From: Chloranthus sessilifolius
Taxonomy: Eukaryota > Streptophyta > Magnoliopsida > Chloranthales > Chloranthaceae
Assembly (NCBI GenBank): GCA_021018995.1
Contig: CM037596.1
Coordinates: 6,895,501-6,959,500, forward strand
Reading direction: 5' to 3'
DNA length: 64,000 nucleotides
Each line of letters starts with the position of its first letter. Position 1 is the first letter of the stretch. Below, one piece after another: positions 1 to 10,919 of the stretch. Position numbers and translations under genes: made by a program. Below the pieces are notes generated by a model. It did no database searches. It saw nothing but the letters and a program-made list of their open reading frames with translations, and was not told the origin of the DNA.

Positions 1-420
1 AACCTTACACAAGTCCTACCCTTAATCTATCATATTTAAAGCTCTAGGGTGATAGGATCACCATATATGGCACCGTGTAGGAAGTTACACTGAATCCGCA
101 CTCACCACACTCGTCATGATATCCCATACTACCATGAGTAGTAAGGCATTATAATACGGTGTGATCCTCGCTTCGATATCATCTCACACACTCGCATGCA
201 TGATCTAGTTTATCCTTAACTCGTACAACATAACCAAGACGAAAATATAGAACTATCTTACTCGATGGATAGATTTACATTCAAAACTACGTTGTGTTTA
301 TACATATATATTTTTATATAACACACCAATACAAATATAAGATAAGGTAGTTATTAGTGTGCGTGACATCGAGAACGTGAAGGTTAGAGCTCGATTTTAT
401 GAGGGCATCGAATATCTAAT
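1..420 (-). repeat. Gypsy-related repeat, second copy at 62215-62640
   Basis: The segment aligns along its length with 62215-62640 in the same orientation (shared blocks such as gaggttacactgaa-like and ctcgtcatg-like words, then the caccaata stretch). The copy at 62 kb lies beside a gypsy-type LTR start that reads on the minus strand, so this edge is probably the same gypsy family cut by the window. Confidence 0.55.
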
Positions 421-425
421 CTTCA

Positions 426-426
<1 letters not shown>

Positions 427-507
<81 letters not shown>
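427..507. repeat. Compound microsatellite (AT)n(AC)n
   Basis: About 29 AT units (428-486) run straight into about 11 CA units (486-507). Any open frame through it is an artefact of the repeat. Bases 508-779 beyond it contain nothing I recognise. Confidence 0.97.
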
Positions 508-1139
508 TACAATTAAATAATTAAATTGAAGGATATTTACAATTTCTAAGTTGAGATTTATCATGACTATCGATTGAAAGACCTTAAGTAAGATATAATA
601 TAGACAGGAATTTTGGTCATAAAAATCAGAAAATAACATTAAATTCATGCAGCCTTAGATCATTCAAAACTGATCCCGACTTGTCGCTCTATTTTGACCT
701 CTAAAACATCGGATTCGTGAAATTATTATTTCACACAAAGTTGTAAAGCTTGTTGTCTTATTTCCAATGCCATAAGAATTGCGTCAAACCGAGGTCGGGG
801 TAAAAAGCTATGGCTAAAATACCAAGTCCAAAACATTGAGGGTCGCTCGAACGAGAACCAAAGTATGGGCGTCGCCTACCAAAGCCTAGGACGTCTATCC
901 TAGCCTTCAAACGTCCTTTCTGCACAGATCCCAACCAGTTAGAGCCATATCCAACAGATTTGGGGTCGGTTCTCTATGAGTTATTGGGGAGATTTCACCG
1001 AACTCCGCCAATAGAGATCGGAGATTATGGAAATACAATACTAAAGGAAACTTCTCCGTTAAGTCTTTCTATTTGGTTGCTAATGCAGGAAAGAATGATC
1101 TCATATACCAGAAGATGGTCTGGGTTCTAGAAGGTTAAG

Positions 1140-1540
1140 ATGTCGCTAAAAATAAAATTCTTCGCCTGGTTGGTCAACCGGGGAAGAATCCTCACTAGAG
1201 ATCAGTTGATTCGAAAAAACTTTCTGGTTCTGAACAAGTGTCTGTTATGTATGAGGGAAAGGGAATCTGTGGCACACATTTTGTTGCATTACGCTTTTGT
1301 GCAGAACATCTGGCATAGGATCTTCCATATCTTTAAAGTCAAATGTTCTTCCTTTGTAGCCAACTGCCATGATGGAAATGTGGAAAGATATGGATGTCGA
1401 TGACCACAGGAAGGATTTATGGCCACTCACAGTTTATGCGGTTTTTTGGGCTATCTGGAGGGAAAGAAATAATAGAGTATTACGCGCAAGGCAAAACCTT
1501 TTTCTTTGGTTATTCGGGATATCAGAGATCTTGTGGTTTC
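1140..1540 (+). pseudogene. LINE zf-RVT domain fragment, frameshifted
   Basis: Two overlapping frames (1140-1403 and 1369-1540) carry the zinc-binding domain and the following conserved WRERN segment. They must have been one frame in the parent element, so at least one frameshift is present. No catalytic RT motif remains. Confidence 0.75.
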
Positions 1541-1737
1541 CTAGAATGCAAGCAAGATGGAAGATTTCAGTGACAGATTCCTACACTTCATGCTTCTCTG
1601 GGAGGACTACTGCTCGTAACTGGTGTTGGCCTCATCTGGTTGTGATGAGGGGCTGTTTTTTAGTTGTGAGATGTGAATTGCATCCAGGCCCAGAGGTGAG
1701 TCTTTTTGGGGGGTGTCTTTTTTGGGGTAGTTCATTA

Positions 1738-1880
1738 CTTCTTTTTTTTTTTGGATCGGTAATAACAGATTATATAAAAAGACCAGCAAGGCGCTGAAAC
1801 CATATAAAATCAGGACCAATATCAAAAAAAGAAGAGAAAAACAACAAACAAGATAAAAGAAAGGACAATCAGAAAACAAA
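1738..1880 (-). mobile_element. Antisense 3' end of a second LINE inside the first
   Basis: The minus strand reads GCGCCTTGCTGG...ATATAATCTGTTATTACCGATCC followed by A10 (broken by the short gap shown). The same tail occurs at 19394-19457. The stretch interrupts the 3' end of the plus-strand LINE. No clear target duplication was found, and the left boundary is approximate. Confidence 0.55.
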
Positions 1881-1960
1881 GAGACCCCTCAGGTCTCTTT
1901 GTACACTTTTCTTTCTTAGTTTAATATATTGCTTTGTTACTGTTTCAAAAAAAAAAAAAT

Positions 1961-2460
1961 TGGGACTTGGGTGGGCTTGACCTCCCTACCAATTTTCAGC
2001 ATCGCCCGGCCTGTGGTTCGCCAACGGCGGCCAAACGAAGGGGTTGTTTGCAAAGAGAAACAAAAAATAAACCAACCTACAAAATATACAACTTTAACAG
2101 AAAGACAAAATACTAGGTATGCAAATTTACCAAACTCAAAGATATTCATGTTTAATAAATATGCAGATTTAAAAGAATGATAAAATATTAAATATGCAGA
2201 CCTAATAGAAAAGTAAAATATTAAATATGCATATTTAATATAAAAAATAAAATATTAAATATGAAGACCTACTAGAAAAAAATAAAATAAAATATTAAAT
2301 AAGAAAACCTAATAGAAAAATAAAATGTTAAATAGCCAAACAAAGGGGTTGTTTGAAAAGAGAAACAAAAAATAAACAGACCTACAAAATATACAGCTTT
2401 AAGGGAAAGCATAATATTAAATATGCAGGTTTATCAGAATCAAGGGATAATAAGGTTTGA
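1961..2460. repeat. AT-rich tandem repeats inside a gypsy-LTR-like block
   Basis: A block at about 2029-2097 (aaggggttgtttgc, aaaaaataaac, cctacaaaatatac) recurs at 2333-2402, a period near 304 bp. Between them a roughly 35-bp unit built on aaaatattaaatatgcag and acctaatagaaa is repeated about five times. Its 3' neighbour is an antisense gypsy LTR, and the block may be part of that LTR. Confidence 0.7.
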
Positions 2461-2940
2461 ATAAATTTTTAAACATGTCAATGCGCGATCGAATGCACCC
2501 TATATGACGGAATCTGAGAAGTACAAAGTGGATTGATGGGTACCCACCTATTGAAATGGGTTGAAGAGATCGGCGTCCAACGCGAAGGTTCGTTCAAGTC
2601 ATTTTCTATTCCTTTCTCCTTCGATCTTGTCGCAAGAAAGAGAATGTTGTGGTTGAGCGGGAAGAGGCTAGAGAGTTTAGAGGGAAGAGATTAGGGAGTT
2701 TTGGGAGAGATAAAATAAGGAAAAGAAGTTGTGACGGCTAGGGTTTCTTAAAAAAAAAGAATAAGAATTAGGATACGGCTAGGTTTCTTAAAAGAATAAA
2801 ATAAGTGAAAGAGAATTACATAACTTAAATAAGGTTTTCTAAAAATAGGGTAGGTTCCGGTGTGGAGCGCTAACACCGTGCATAGTATAAAACATCATCT
2901 AACGCCAGTAAAAAGATTTAAGAAAATCCAGGTTGTTACA
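2455..2940 (-). mobile_element. Antisense gypsy LTR (same family as 59135-59830)
   Basis: Minus strand starts TGTAACAACCTGG at 2940. It shares with the plus-strand LTR at 59135 the blocks GTTAGCGCTCCACACC / gttagtgctccacacc and GGTGGGTACCCATC, in the same order. It abuts an antisense copia fragment at 2942, suggesting insertion into or next to it. Confidence 0.7.
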
Positions 2941-2941
2941 A

Positions 2942-3745
2942 TATATCTCCCTACCAACGACTTTAGTGATGATGTCAGCCAATTGGACTTCTGAAGTAAC
3001 TTGAGGTATGCTAAAATCCCGAGATTTCACCTTATAAACTCATTGGAAGATTAACTTGAGTCCCAAGATATGATGAGAGATATTTCAGCCACACGCATTC
3101 ACGAGCTCCTAGAGGCATAGCTCTATATTCTGACTCGGCACTTGAGTTGGATAAGACATGTTGTTTCTTGCTTTTCCATGTAACCAAGTTTGTGGTGGAC
3201 CTTCCATCACTAACAGATCCAACCCAATCGGCATCCGTAAGACTTCAACATCGAGATGCCCACAATCACTATATAGTAGCCCCTTTCCCGGACTATCTTT
3301 AAATACCTCAGTATTCGGAAGGAGAATGCATGTGCTGACTAACCACACTGACTGCATAGGAAATGTTGGGCTTGGTCATAGTTAGACGAGCTTTCCTACT
3401 AACCGTTGATATCTAGTCACATCTTTGAGGGCTTCTCCCTCTTTTGTATCAGTCCTATGATTAGGATTTAGGACCCATAGGGGTATCAGCCGGTTTACAC
3501 CCCAGCATTCCAGCATGCTTCAACACGTCCAAGGTGTACTTGACTTGTGATAAAACAATCCCCTTCAGGGACCTTGCAACTTCTATACGCAGGAAGTATC
3601 GCAAAGGACCTAAGTCCTTAATGTCAAACTCTTGGCTCAATTGGTATTTCAACTATATAATTTCTTTACTGTCATCTCTTATGAAGGGTTATCCTTTCCT
3701 CATTAGAGTTTGATGAAGAATTATGATTTGACTGGTTTCAAACAT
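2942..3745 (-). mobile_element. Antisense copia remnant (RT end and RNase H)
   Basis: Minus-strand frame 3652-3461 reads FDIKDLGPLRYFL and SQVKYTLDVL-HAGMLG, the C-terminal copia reverse-transcriptase signature. Frame 3357-3109 contains SPGKGLLYSDCGHLDVEV, the start of copia RNase H, followed by frameshifted remains. It has no LTR or gag, so it is a broken fragment. Confidence 0.8.
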
Positions 3746-3827
3746 CTTCATACCAAGTGTACATCGGATGGATGATTAGATATATCATCTCCAATAGTTG
3801 AAGTGAAGAAAACATCAAGTTGCAAAA

Positions 3828-4060
3828 AATGGCATACAACCTAAAAATAAAGACATCACGCTGGAGTCAAGTCCTTTGAAACTTGAAGATGATGCATTCA
3901 TGACAGCCACTGGAAAAAAAAAAGAGGAAAAAAAAACTGCAAGGGAGGGAAAGAGAGGATAGAAAAAACAACCCTCAAATGAGATGTGACCCTAAAATCA
4001 CAACCACTTATGTAAGTCAAGTGACCTCAAATAGGTGCACTTGAGCATTGACTAAAGAAT
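3828..4060 (+). repeat. Duplicated segment A (partner of segment B)
   Basis: The segment contains ctaaaaataaagacatca, tcctttgaaactt and further right aaatgagatgtg and gtgacctcaaata. The same blocks in the same order occur at 9611-9725 and 12712-12860 (segment B), about 80% alike by eye. One frame in both copies reads KNKxI-L-xxPLKLE, so a short exon-like stretch may be involved, but I do not recognise it. Copia-1 begins directly at its right end. Confidence 0.7.
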
Positions 4061-4320
4061 TGTTGGTGATGTTATTTCTATTGTATGGGGGTGTGTAGTA
4101 AGTAACTTTGGGTGTGCCTGTAGTTAAGTAAATTTTAAGTTGTACAATTCACTTAACTCGGGAATCATATAATACGTGAACATGCTAAGATAATATAAAT
4201 AATATTTTACTTTGGGATTTAAGTCATATTGACTCAATCCTAATATCTCTCTACCTTTCTCTTCCTCTCTCTTCTTCCTCCTTCCTATTACTAAACCCTA
4301 ACCCTAAATTATAGTTTTGT
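4061..4320 (+). repeat. Copia-1 5' LTR
   Basis: It starts TGTTGGTGATG and ends shortly before the PBS. It carries an AT-rich TATA-like stretch (about 4188-4200), a pyrimidine-rich block (4250-4286) and a telo-box-like aaaccctaaccctaa (4293-4307). Confidence 0.9.
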
Positions 4321-4321
4321 C

Positions 4322-4335
4322 TTGGTATCAGAGCC
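4322..4335 (+). other. Copia-1 primer-binding site
   Basis: TTGGTATCAGAGCC matches the 3' end complement of initiator tRNA-Met, the usual primer of plant copia elements. It marks the 5' LTR end. The leader 4336-5063 that follows shows no recognised coding. Confidence 0.92.
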
Positions 4336-5063
4336 ACCAAAACTCTAAACCTAAAAATTTTTACAGCCCTATTGAAGCCATCCCCATCATCGCTGATGTC
4401 AGCATGACATCATCATGTTGACGGTAGCAGGGTCAACCCATTGAACTCTTTTCTAAAAGTTTTTTAGGGAGGATTTTTGATCATTTTTTCCCCCTCTCCA
4501 TTTTCTTCTTCTTGCTCGAAGTGATTTGAGGCCGATAACATGGAGTTTCGAAGGTTTTTCTAAAGAAAAGTGTGTTTTCTTTTTTTGAATCCCTAAGATC
4601 CGTGAAGGCTTAAAGACGCTCAATATTGGACCAGGTTGGACTGGAATCACCATACAAGAATGATGGTGTACTTTTTTTATTTTGGATCTATTTTGGTGTT
4701 GTTTAATCGATTCTCGTGAATCTTTCTTTTATCGCTTAGCCACATAAATCTCCTCTGTTTGATTACTGATAGCCTTTTCGTCTGACAAAGTATGGCTTGT
4801 TTGAAAGCTCGTTTCATTTGCATATTAAGGGTTCAAGTTTCGTTGAATTCGAAGTTCATTTGAAGGAGTTATGGATGTTTTAGTGGCTGCTATTGACTAT
4901 GTTCGCCTGTTTTGTTGATTTTTTTGTTGATTAAGAAAATTGCTACCTAGCATTTTTTAATGTTGTTTCGGTATTAATCAGTGGGCTGTGTAGGAATTCT
5001 CCCTATTGGAAAGTTGTGGGTCTTTTATTTTTTGAATTGTTTTGATCTCGGTATCTCTTAATC

Positions 5064-6041
5064 ATGGACGAGAATAAATCTGGGATCATTGGTGGGGGAG
5101 ATATCTCTCATAACTTACAAATTACTATGAAGAAATTGAATGAGGTCAATTATCTTTTGTGGTCATGGTCTGCTGCTATGTACTTAGGGATGAAGAAAAA
5201 ATTAGGTTACATTTACGGGACTATTCCAAATCCTAAAGAAGATGACCCTAAGTATGTTGATTGGAAAAGTGACAATCTAACTATCATGACATGGCTACTA
5301 CACTCAATGCAACCAGACATTAGTGATTCTTTTATATATGTCGGTAATGCTAAACAATTATGGAAGGCTGTGAGGGATGCGTTCTCGCAGAAACAAAACC
5401 TCATAAAAATGTTTCAAGTTAGTGACAAAATTAACACCGTGAAGCAATGTGATAAGACTATTGGAGAGTATTACACTCAAATGAGGAGTTTGTGAGATGA
5501 ACTAACCCAGCATCAAGAAGAAGAACTCTGTAGCTCGTGCGCCAACAAGGCTAGTAAAAATACTGAAAGGAAGAGAGTGTTTAACTTCCTAAAAGGGGTT
5601 AGACCTGAATATGAGAATGTTAAATCAAACATTCTAAGAAGAAAGGAGTGTCCTCCACTTGGTACCGTATATGCCCTCCTTCAGCATGAGGAAAGCAGGC
5701 AACAGTTAATGCAGATTCCTGGTGGTGATATAACTAAGAGATCTGCCCTACCATCTTTCACTTCTTTTAGTCGTAATGGATGCAAATCTGGTGGTAGAGG
5801 TGGTGGTTGTGGAGGTCATGGGGGCCTCTCACGTGAAGAAAGAGCGCAATTATTGTGTTCTCATTATAGAAAGAAGGGTCATACCAGAGAAAGATGTTGG
5901 GAATTATATGGGAAATCGAAATTCCTTCCATGTCGTGCATTCCAATCCTCTACTAAGGAAACTTCTAATCCTGTTGGTGGTCAGAGTATCCCTACTGCTT
6001 CAGCTCCGTCTCCCCCTCCATCTGATTTTCAGAGCTTATAG
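5064..6041 (+). pseudogene. Copia-1 gag
   Basis: ATG 5064 opens a frame with LNEVNYLLWSWSAAMYL and later MTWLLHSMQPDI, typical copia gag capsid. It stops at 5495 and resumes at about 5577 (FNFLKGVRPEYENV), so at least one nonsense or frameshift change is present. The zinc knuckle near 5848-5900 reads CSHYRKKGHTRERC: the second Cys is Tyr, so zinc binding is probably lost. Confidence 0.88.
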
Positions 6042-6077
6042 AGAGAGCTTCAGGATCTACAGGGTCGCCTTCAGTGC

Positions 6078-6602
6078 ATGACAATGACACAGGGACAAGC
6101 ATCTTCCACCCCCATAGCTGAGTCAGGTACCTATGGGTCTTCACATGTGACCTCCTCCTGTCAGTCCCCATGGATCATCGATTCTAGGGCTATAGATCAC
6201 ATGTCTGGTATGACTGATTTATTTTCATCTATATCTAGCCTTTATGATTTTATTCATATTCGCATTGTTGATGGATCCCTTGTTCCTGTAAAGGACAAAG
6301 GGAGTGTTCACTTAGGCACCTTGTCTCTTGACTCTACTCTTTTAATTTCCAACATAGCTATGAATCTATTATTTGTTTGTAAAATTACCAATTCCTTACA
6401 TTATCGTGTGAAATTCTTTCCTTCATATTGTGTTTTTCAGGACCTGAAATTGGGGAAGATCCTTGGTCATGGTACTAAAGAGAAGGGGCTCTATCTCTTT
6501 AAAGGTTTACGTGGCGCATCTCCTCCCACAGCCATGGTGGTTTCTGTTGATGAAGCCAGATTGTGGATTCCTGTTGTAGCCATCCTCATATTAGTCGTTT
6601 GA
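6078..6602 (+). pseudogene. Copia-1 protease and gag-pre-integrase region
   Basis: The frame contains WIIDSRAIDHMSG (about 6170-6210), the aspartic protease active site of copia with canonical DSGA changed to DSRA. It runs on into FPSYCVFQDLKLGKILGHG, the gag-pre-integrase segment, and ends in a frameshift near 6545, where the HPHISRL zinc-binding part continues in another frame. Confidence 0.85.
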
Positions 6603-7443
6603 AACTTTTATTTCCAAAAAAATTTCATAGATTTGATAGTAGTTTGTTTAATTGTGAGACTGGTCAGTTCCTAAACATGTTCGCAATTCTTATCCCTTGA
6701 GTGGTAGTAAATGTGTTAATTCTTTTAAAGTTATTCACTCTGATGTGTGGGGGCCTTCCCATGTTACTGCTTTGAATGGTTATCGTTATTTTGTTGCCTT
6801 TATTGACGAGTGTACTAGACTCACTATACTGTTTCTTATGCGCACCAAAGATGAAGTTGCCTCTATTCTTCCTATTTTTCACAGACTTGTTAGCACACAA
6901 TTTCATGGGCATGTTAAGGTTCTTCGATCGACTAATGGTGGAGAATATTTCTCACATTCTCCAATCTTATCTTCACTCTCATGGAATTGTGTGGCAAACT
7001 ACTTGTCCTTATACCCCCCCCCCCCCAATGGAATAGGGTTGCTGAGAGGAAAAATAGGCATCTTCTTGAGGTTGCTTGATCTCTATTGTTTGATATAAAT
7101 GTTCCTAAACATCTCTAGGGTGAAGTCGTCCTCACTGTTGCCTACAATATCAGTCGAATACCTATGCCTGCTCTGGAAAGGCATTCTCCCTTCCAACTTA
7201 CGTTTCCTCATCAACCTCTGTTCTTGGTGCACCACGTATCTTTGGTTCCTTGTGTTTACACATATCATCAATATTCAGCAGAGTAAACTTGATCTCAAGA
7301 CTACCAAGTGTATTTTTATTGGGTATCCCTCTTCTCAAAAAGGATACAAGTGTTTTAACCCTCTCACTCGTCGTGTGATAACCACCATGGATGTCACATT
7401 CTTTGAGGACACTCCTTTTTCCAATCCTCTGAGTCCTCTTTAG
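6603..7443 (+). pseudogene. Copia-1 integrase
   Basis: SFKVIHSDVWGPS (about 6722-6760) holds the first catalytic Asp. The second site reads LRSTNGGEY (about 6921-6947), so the expected Asp of DNG is Thr. A run of 13 C (7014-7026) adds a frameshift before the third catalytic residue. Later pieces GYPSSQKGYKCFNP and FFEDTPFS are the conserved integrase C-terminal end. The enzyme is inactive. Confidence 0.87.
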
Positions 7444-7748
7444 GGGGAGAAACAACTTAAAAATGAAGAGCACTCTAAGATGTTTAAAGCTTTACCTATG
7501 GGAGATGGTGAAGATTGTGAAGAAGTGGATGATGAAGTTGTTGAGCCACAGCAAAGCAAACAACCCACCTTTGATAAATATGGAAAGGGAAAGATGTATA
7601 TGCGAAGGAACAAAAAAAGTATCGTTGAAGTCATTACGCATGAGAATGTAGATAAGTCACCTTCTCAGAATACCGACCAAGATCCCTTACCCGAAAAGGG
7701 TCCTCTTATTTCTGATCTTCATCTATCCAGTGCTCACAGAAAACTTCC

Positions 7749-8581
7749 TTGATCGTGTACTCGTCATCCCATCAGTATGTGTCACATCACAATCTCTCAT
7801 CATCTCATTATGATTTTATTTGTTCTCTTGATTCTATCACCCTTCCTTCTACTATTTCCGATGTCTTATTACAGCCAAAATGGAATGATGCTATGATTCA
7901 GGAGATGAATGCTCTTGAACAAAATCAAGCATGGGAAATTGTTGAACTCCCAAAAGGAAAGAGAATTGTTGGTTGCAAATGGGTGTATACAGGTAAGTAT
8001 AGACCTGATGGTACTATCGAAATATATAAAGCAAGGTTCGTAGCAAAGGGTACACTCAAACTCAAGGAGTTGATTATTACCACACCTTTGCACCTGTAAC
8101 CAAGTCCAACACAATCAGGGTATTGTTATCTCTGGCTGCCCACAAAGATTGGCCACTCTCTCAACTTGACGTGAAGAATACATTTCTTCATGGTGATTTC
8201 GAGAAAGAAGTCTACATGGACTTTCCTCCTGGATTTGTAAAAGAAGGGGAGAAGGGAAAAGTGTGTAGATTGATGAAATTTATCTATGGATTAAAACAAT
8301 CCCCAAAGGCATGGCTTCAAAAATTTAGTGATGCTATTATGAGATTCGGGTACCGAAGAAGTCACTATGATCATACTCCATTTGTAAAAAGGGGAATCAA
8401 GATGACTGTCATACTAGTCTATGGTGATGATATCATCATTACTGGAGATGATAGTCATGATATTCTTGAACTGAAGGAGTATTTGAGCAGAGTGTTTGAA
8501 ATTAAAGACTGGGGAAGCTTGAAATATTTCCTTGGCATTGAAGTGGTGAGATCTAAGAAGGGCATCTCACTATCCCAGTGA
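7749..8581 (+). pseudogene. Copia-1 reverse transcriptase
   Basis: WNDAMIQEMNALEQNQAWE and GCKWVYTGKYRPDGT open the domain. After a frameshift near 8050 it continues SQLDVKNTFLHGDFEKEVY, FIYGLKQSPKAW and VYGDDIIITGDD. The catalytic YVDD box is YGDD here, with both Asp kept. It stops in SLSQ* at 8581. The linker 7480-7752 is proline- and charge-rich. Confidence 0.88.
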
Positions 8582-8589
8582 AAGTATAC

Positions 8590-9375
8590 CATAGACCTCC
8601 TTCATGATACCGATTTTTGGGGTGTAGGCCTGTTGTGACCCCTATTGAACAAAATCACCGATTAAATGGTGAAGAAGGTGATCTTCTCAAAGATCCACAT
8701 ACCTATCAGAGATTAGTTGGTTAACTAATCTATCTAACCATGACCCGTCCGGACATTGCTTATGCAGTAAGCGTGGTGAGTCAATATATGCACTCACCAA
8801 CCAATACAGAGAATTTGAGGTCACATGACACGATCCTGAGGTATTTGAAAGGAAGTCCTGGCAAAGGGCTTCTCTATAAAAATCGTGGTCATTTGGATGT
8901 AAAGATATTTACTGATGCCGATTGGGCCGGGTCTCTGGATGATAGGAGATCAACTACTTGATATTGCACTTTCTTAGGGAGTAATTTGGTCACATGAAAA
9001 TCTAAGAAGCAACATGTAGTATCAAACTCTAGTGCCGAGGGGGAGTACCGTACCATATCCCAAGGTGCGAGAGAAGGCATGTGGCTTAATTTCATCTTGT
9101 CAGACTTGGGAGTTGTTGTATCCTCTCCAATTATCTTGTATGGTGATAATGAAGTCACCCATCATATTGCAGATCTTGTCTTTCATGAAAGGACAAAACA
9201 CATTGAGGTGGGCTGTCACTATATTCGCGAGAAGGTCGAGTCCAAAGAAATCAGTATTCCTCAAGTTAGAACTGAGGTTCAACTTGTCGACATCTTGACT
9301 AAAGGTGTTGGTGGCAAGAGACTATATGACATCTCCTTCAAGTTGGGAATGATCGACATCTATACTCCAACTTGA
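8590..9375 (+). pseudogene. Copia-1 RNase H
   Basis: The frame from 8740 reads MTRPDIAYAVSVVSQYM and FTDADWAGSLDDRRST, then a stop. Frame 9079-9375 carries the end, with YGDNEVTHHIA, FHERTKHIEV and QLVDILTKGV. These are the canonical copia RNase H blocks, split by at least two disabling changes. Confidence 0.88.
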
Positions 9376-9382
9376 GGAGGAG
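9371..9382 (+). other. Copia-1 polypurine tract
   Basis: CTTGAGGAGGAG directly precedes the TG of the 3' LTR and closely follows the RNase H stop, as expected for the plus-strand primer. Confidence 0.85.
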
Positions 9383-9610
9383 TGTTGGTGATGTTAATCT
9401 GTTTTATGGGTGTGTAGTAAGTAACTTTGGGTGTGTGTGTAATTAAGTGAATTTTAAGTTGTACAATTCACTTAACTCGGGAACCATGTAATATGTGAAC
9501 ATGCTAAGATGATATAAATATATTTTACATTGGGATTTGAGTCATATTGACTCAACCCTAATATCTCTCTACCTTTCTCTTCCTCTCTTCTTCTTCCTCC
9601 TTCCTATCAC
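9383..9610 (+). repeat. Copia-1 3' LTR (right end truncated)
   Basis: It starts TGTTGGTGATG as at 4061 and follows it to cctatcac. The U5 end with the telo-box-like run present in the 5' copy is absent, and segment B begins immediately. Confidence 0.87.
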
Positions 9611-9725
9611 AAAAAAGAGTGGACAAGCTAAAAATAAAGGCATCATGTTGCAGACAAATCCTTTGAAACTCGAGAAGGATGATGCTCCTGAAAAAATGGG
9701 AAGAAAGATGATAAATAAAAGGAAA
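9611..9725 (+). repeat. Duplicated segment B, left part
   Basis: It matches segment A from its first aaaaaa through ctaaaaataaag and tcctttgaaact. Copia-2 starts at 9726, and the rest of the segment is found at 12712-12860. Confidence 0.68.
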
Positions 9726-10627
9726 TGTAGAGGAATGTAATTATATGAGGTGTGTCATTAATTAATTTGGGTGTGTGTGTGGTAAGTGGAAAACTTATCT
9801 AGTAATCCTTTATACTTCAGTAGTCTCAAGATCTGTGATGTAATAGATTAGATATAAAAGCATTACTGCATTGGGATGTATGCTATCAACACAACCCTAA
9901 TTTTCTCCATCTCTCTTCTTCCTCTTCTCCCCTTCTCTCCCATCTAACCCTAACCCTCTAAATTAACTTGGTTTCAAAGCGGGTGACATCACACTGACGT
10001 CAGCATCGCCAGAGACACCCCCTCGAAATCGACTGTCATCGGGGTTTTGATCGAAACTAGATTATGGTGACTTTCCCCCCTCGGAGAAACGTCATCAGAG
10101 CTCCATATCTCAATAGATTTGTGTTTCTCCTGGTTGTCTTCAACCTTGGGACGACACTGCAAACCAATTGCAGTGAACCTCTAACCTACAATCCCAGCCT
10201 CCAGATCGCACCCACCTTTGCCGGAATCCCTCGTCACCTCACCAAAACCCACCTGACATCGTCGGAAAGACAGGAAACCCTCGCCGCAATCCCAGCCATG
10301 GGTCCAACCTTGCTAGAACCACCGTAAACCTCATCGGAAAAGCTTCGATTGTCATTGGAATTCCCTTAAACCTCATCGTAATTGTGGCATACCTATTCGA
10401 AACTGTATGAATCCACCGAAAACCCTTCAGTAATGTGTTAAATCATTTTTTATACCCTCGTGATGCTATTTGCTACTAAAATTGCTTGGAAGCAAAGATG
10501 TCTGAAACTCGCCGGAATGCGTAAAACATTTGATTCCAGCAGTGATTGATGTTTATTATGCTTAGCACTATATTTTACCTATGTTTGGCTTGAAAGTGGT
10601 CTCTATGGCTGTGAATACTGTGTTGAT

Positions 10628-10810
10628 TTGATCGGAGATGTGGTTTGTTTGATGTCCTTAGAAGTGAGGGATTTTTTTTCAGATATGAATGGTGAAGAGA
10701 AATCAGAATATGTCAAATTTGATAAATTTGGCAAAGTGAAGGAAATTTTATGTCAAGAAGAAGTTCAAAGCTCAAATGACTCCTCAAGTGCCCCAATCCA
10801 ATACTCCTGA
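10628..10810 (+). pseudogene. Copia-2 pre-RT linker
   Basis: The frame ends YVKFDKFGKVKEI and SSNDSSSAPIQYS, matching in position the linker of Copia-1 at 7560-7750. It is all that remains upstream of RT. The longer frame at 10064-10327 lies in the leader and has no copia similarity. Confidence 0.55.
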
Positions 10811-10919
10811 CCAAAGTCCAACCCCAGAGGAAGGCCCACAAAGTAATCTCGAATGTCATGTACTCACCACCCAATCAGTAAGTATGTTTCTTACCAGGGA
10901 ATCTCTTCTGCCCATCATG

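Larger units (their letters stand above)
780..1960 (+). mobile_element. L1-type LINE, 3' remnant
   Basis: The frame around 1000-1140 reads WKYNTKGNFSVKSFY and, after a stop and frameshift near 1135, KIKFFAWLV-RGRILTRDQL with a Cys-x2-Cys pair (about 1240) and HILLH. This is the zf-RVT zinc-binding domain that follows reverse transcriptase in plant L1 LINEs. It continues in another frame as FWAIWRERNNR. A typical LINE end (tttgttactgtttc plus A13) closes it at 1948-1960. The 5' part is missing. Confidence 0.8.
4061..9610 (+). mobile_element. Copia-1: Ty1/copia element with both LTRs, degenerate
   Basis: The order LTR, PBS, gag, protease, integrase, RT, RNase H, PPT, LTR is diagnostic of Ty1/copia. 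The two LTRs differ at roughly one site in ten by eye, so the insertion is old. All genes carry stops or frameshifts. The 3' LTR matches the 5' LTR only up to about 9610; the last 40 bp with the ccctaaccc motif are missing. The left flank ends agaat; no clear matching duplication was found on the right. Confidence 0.92.

Noticed and set aside
397..648. 83-codon minus-strand frame
   Set aside because: It is largely translation of the (AT)n(AC)n microsatellite.
2029..2402. Regularly spaced short repeats suggesting a CRISPR-like array
   Set aside because: Plant nuclear context, units contiguous without unique spacers, and strong AT bias: simple tandem duplication.
10064..10327. 87-codon frame in Copia-2
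   Set aside because: It lies in the leader between PBS and the RT linker and has no similarity to gag.
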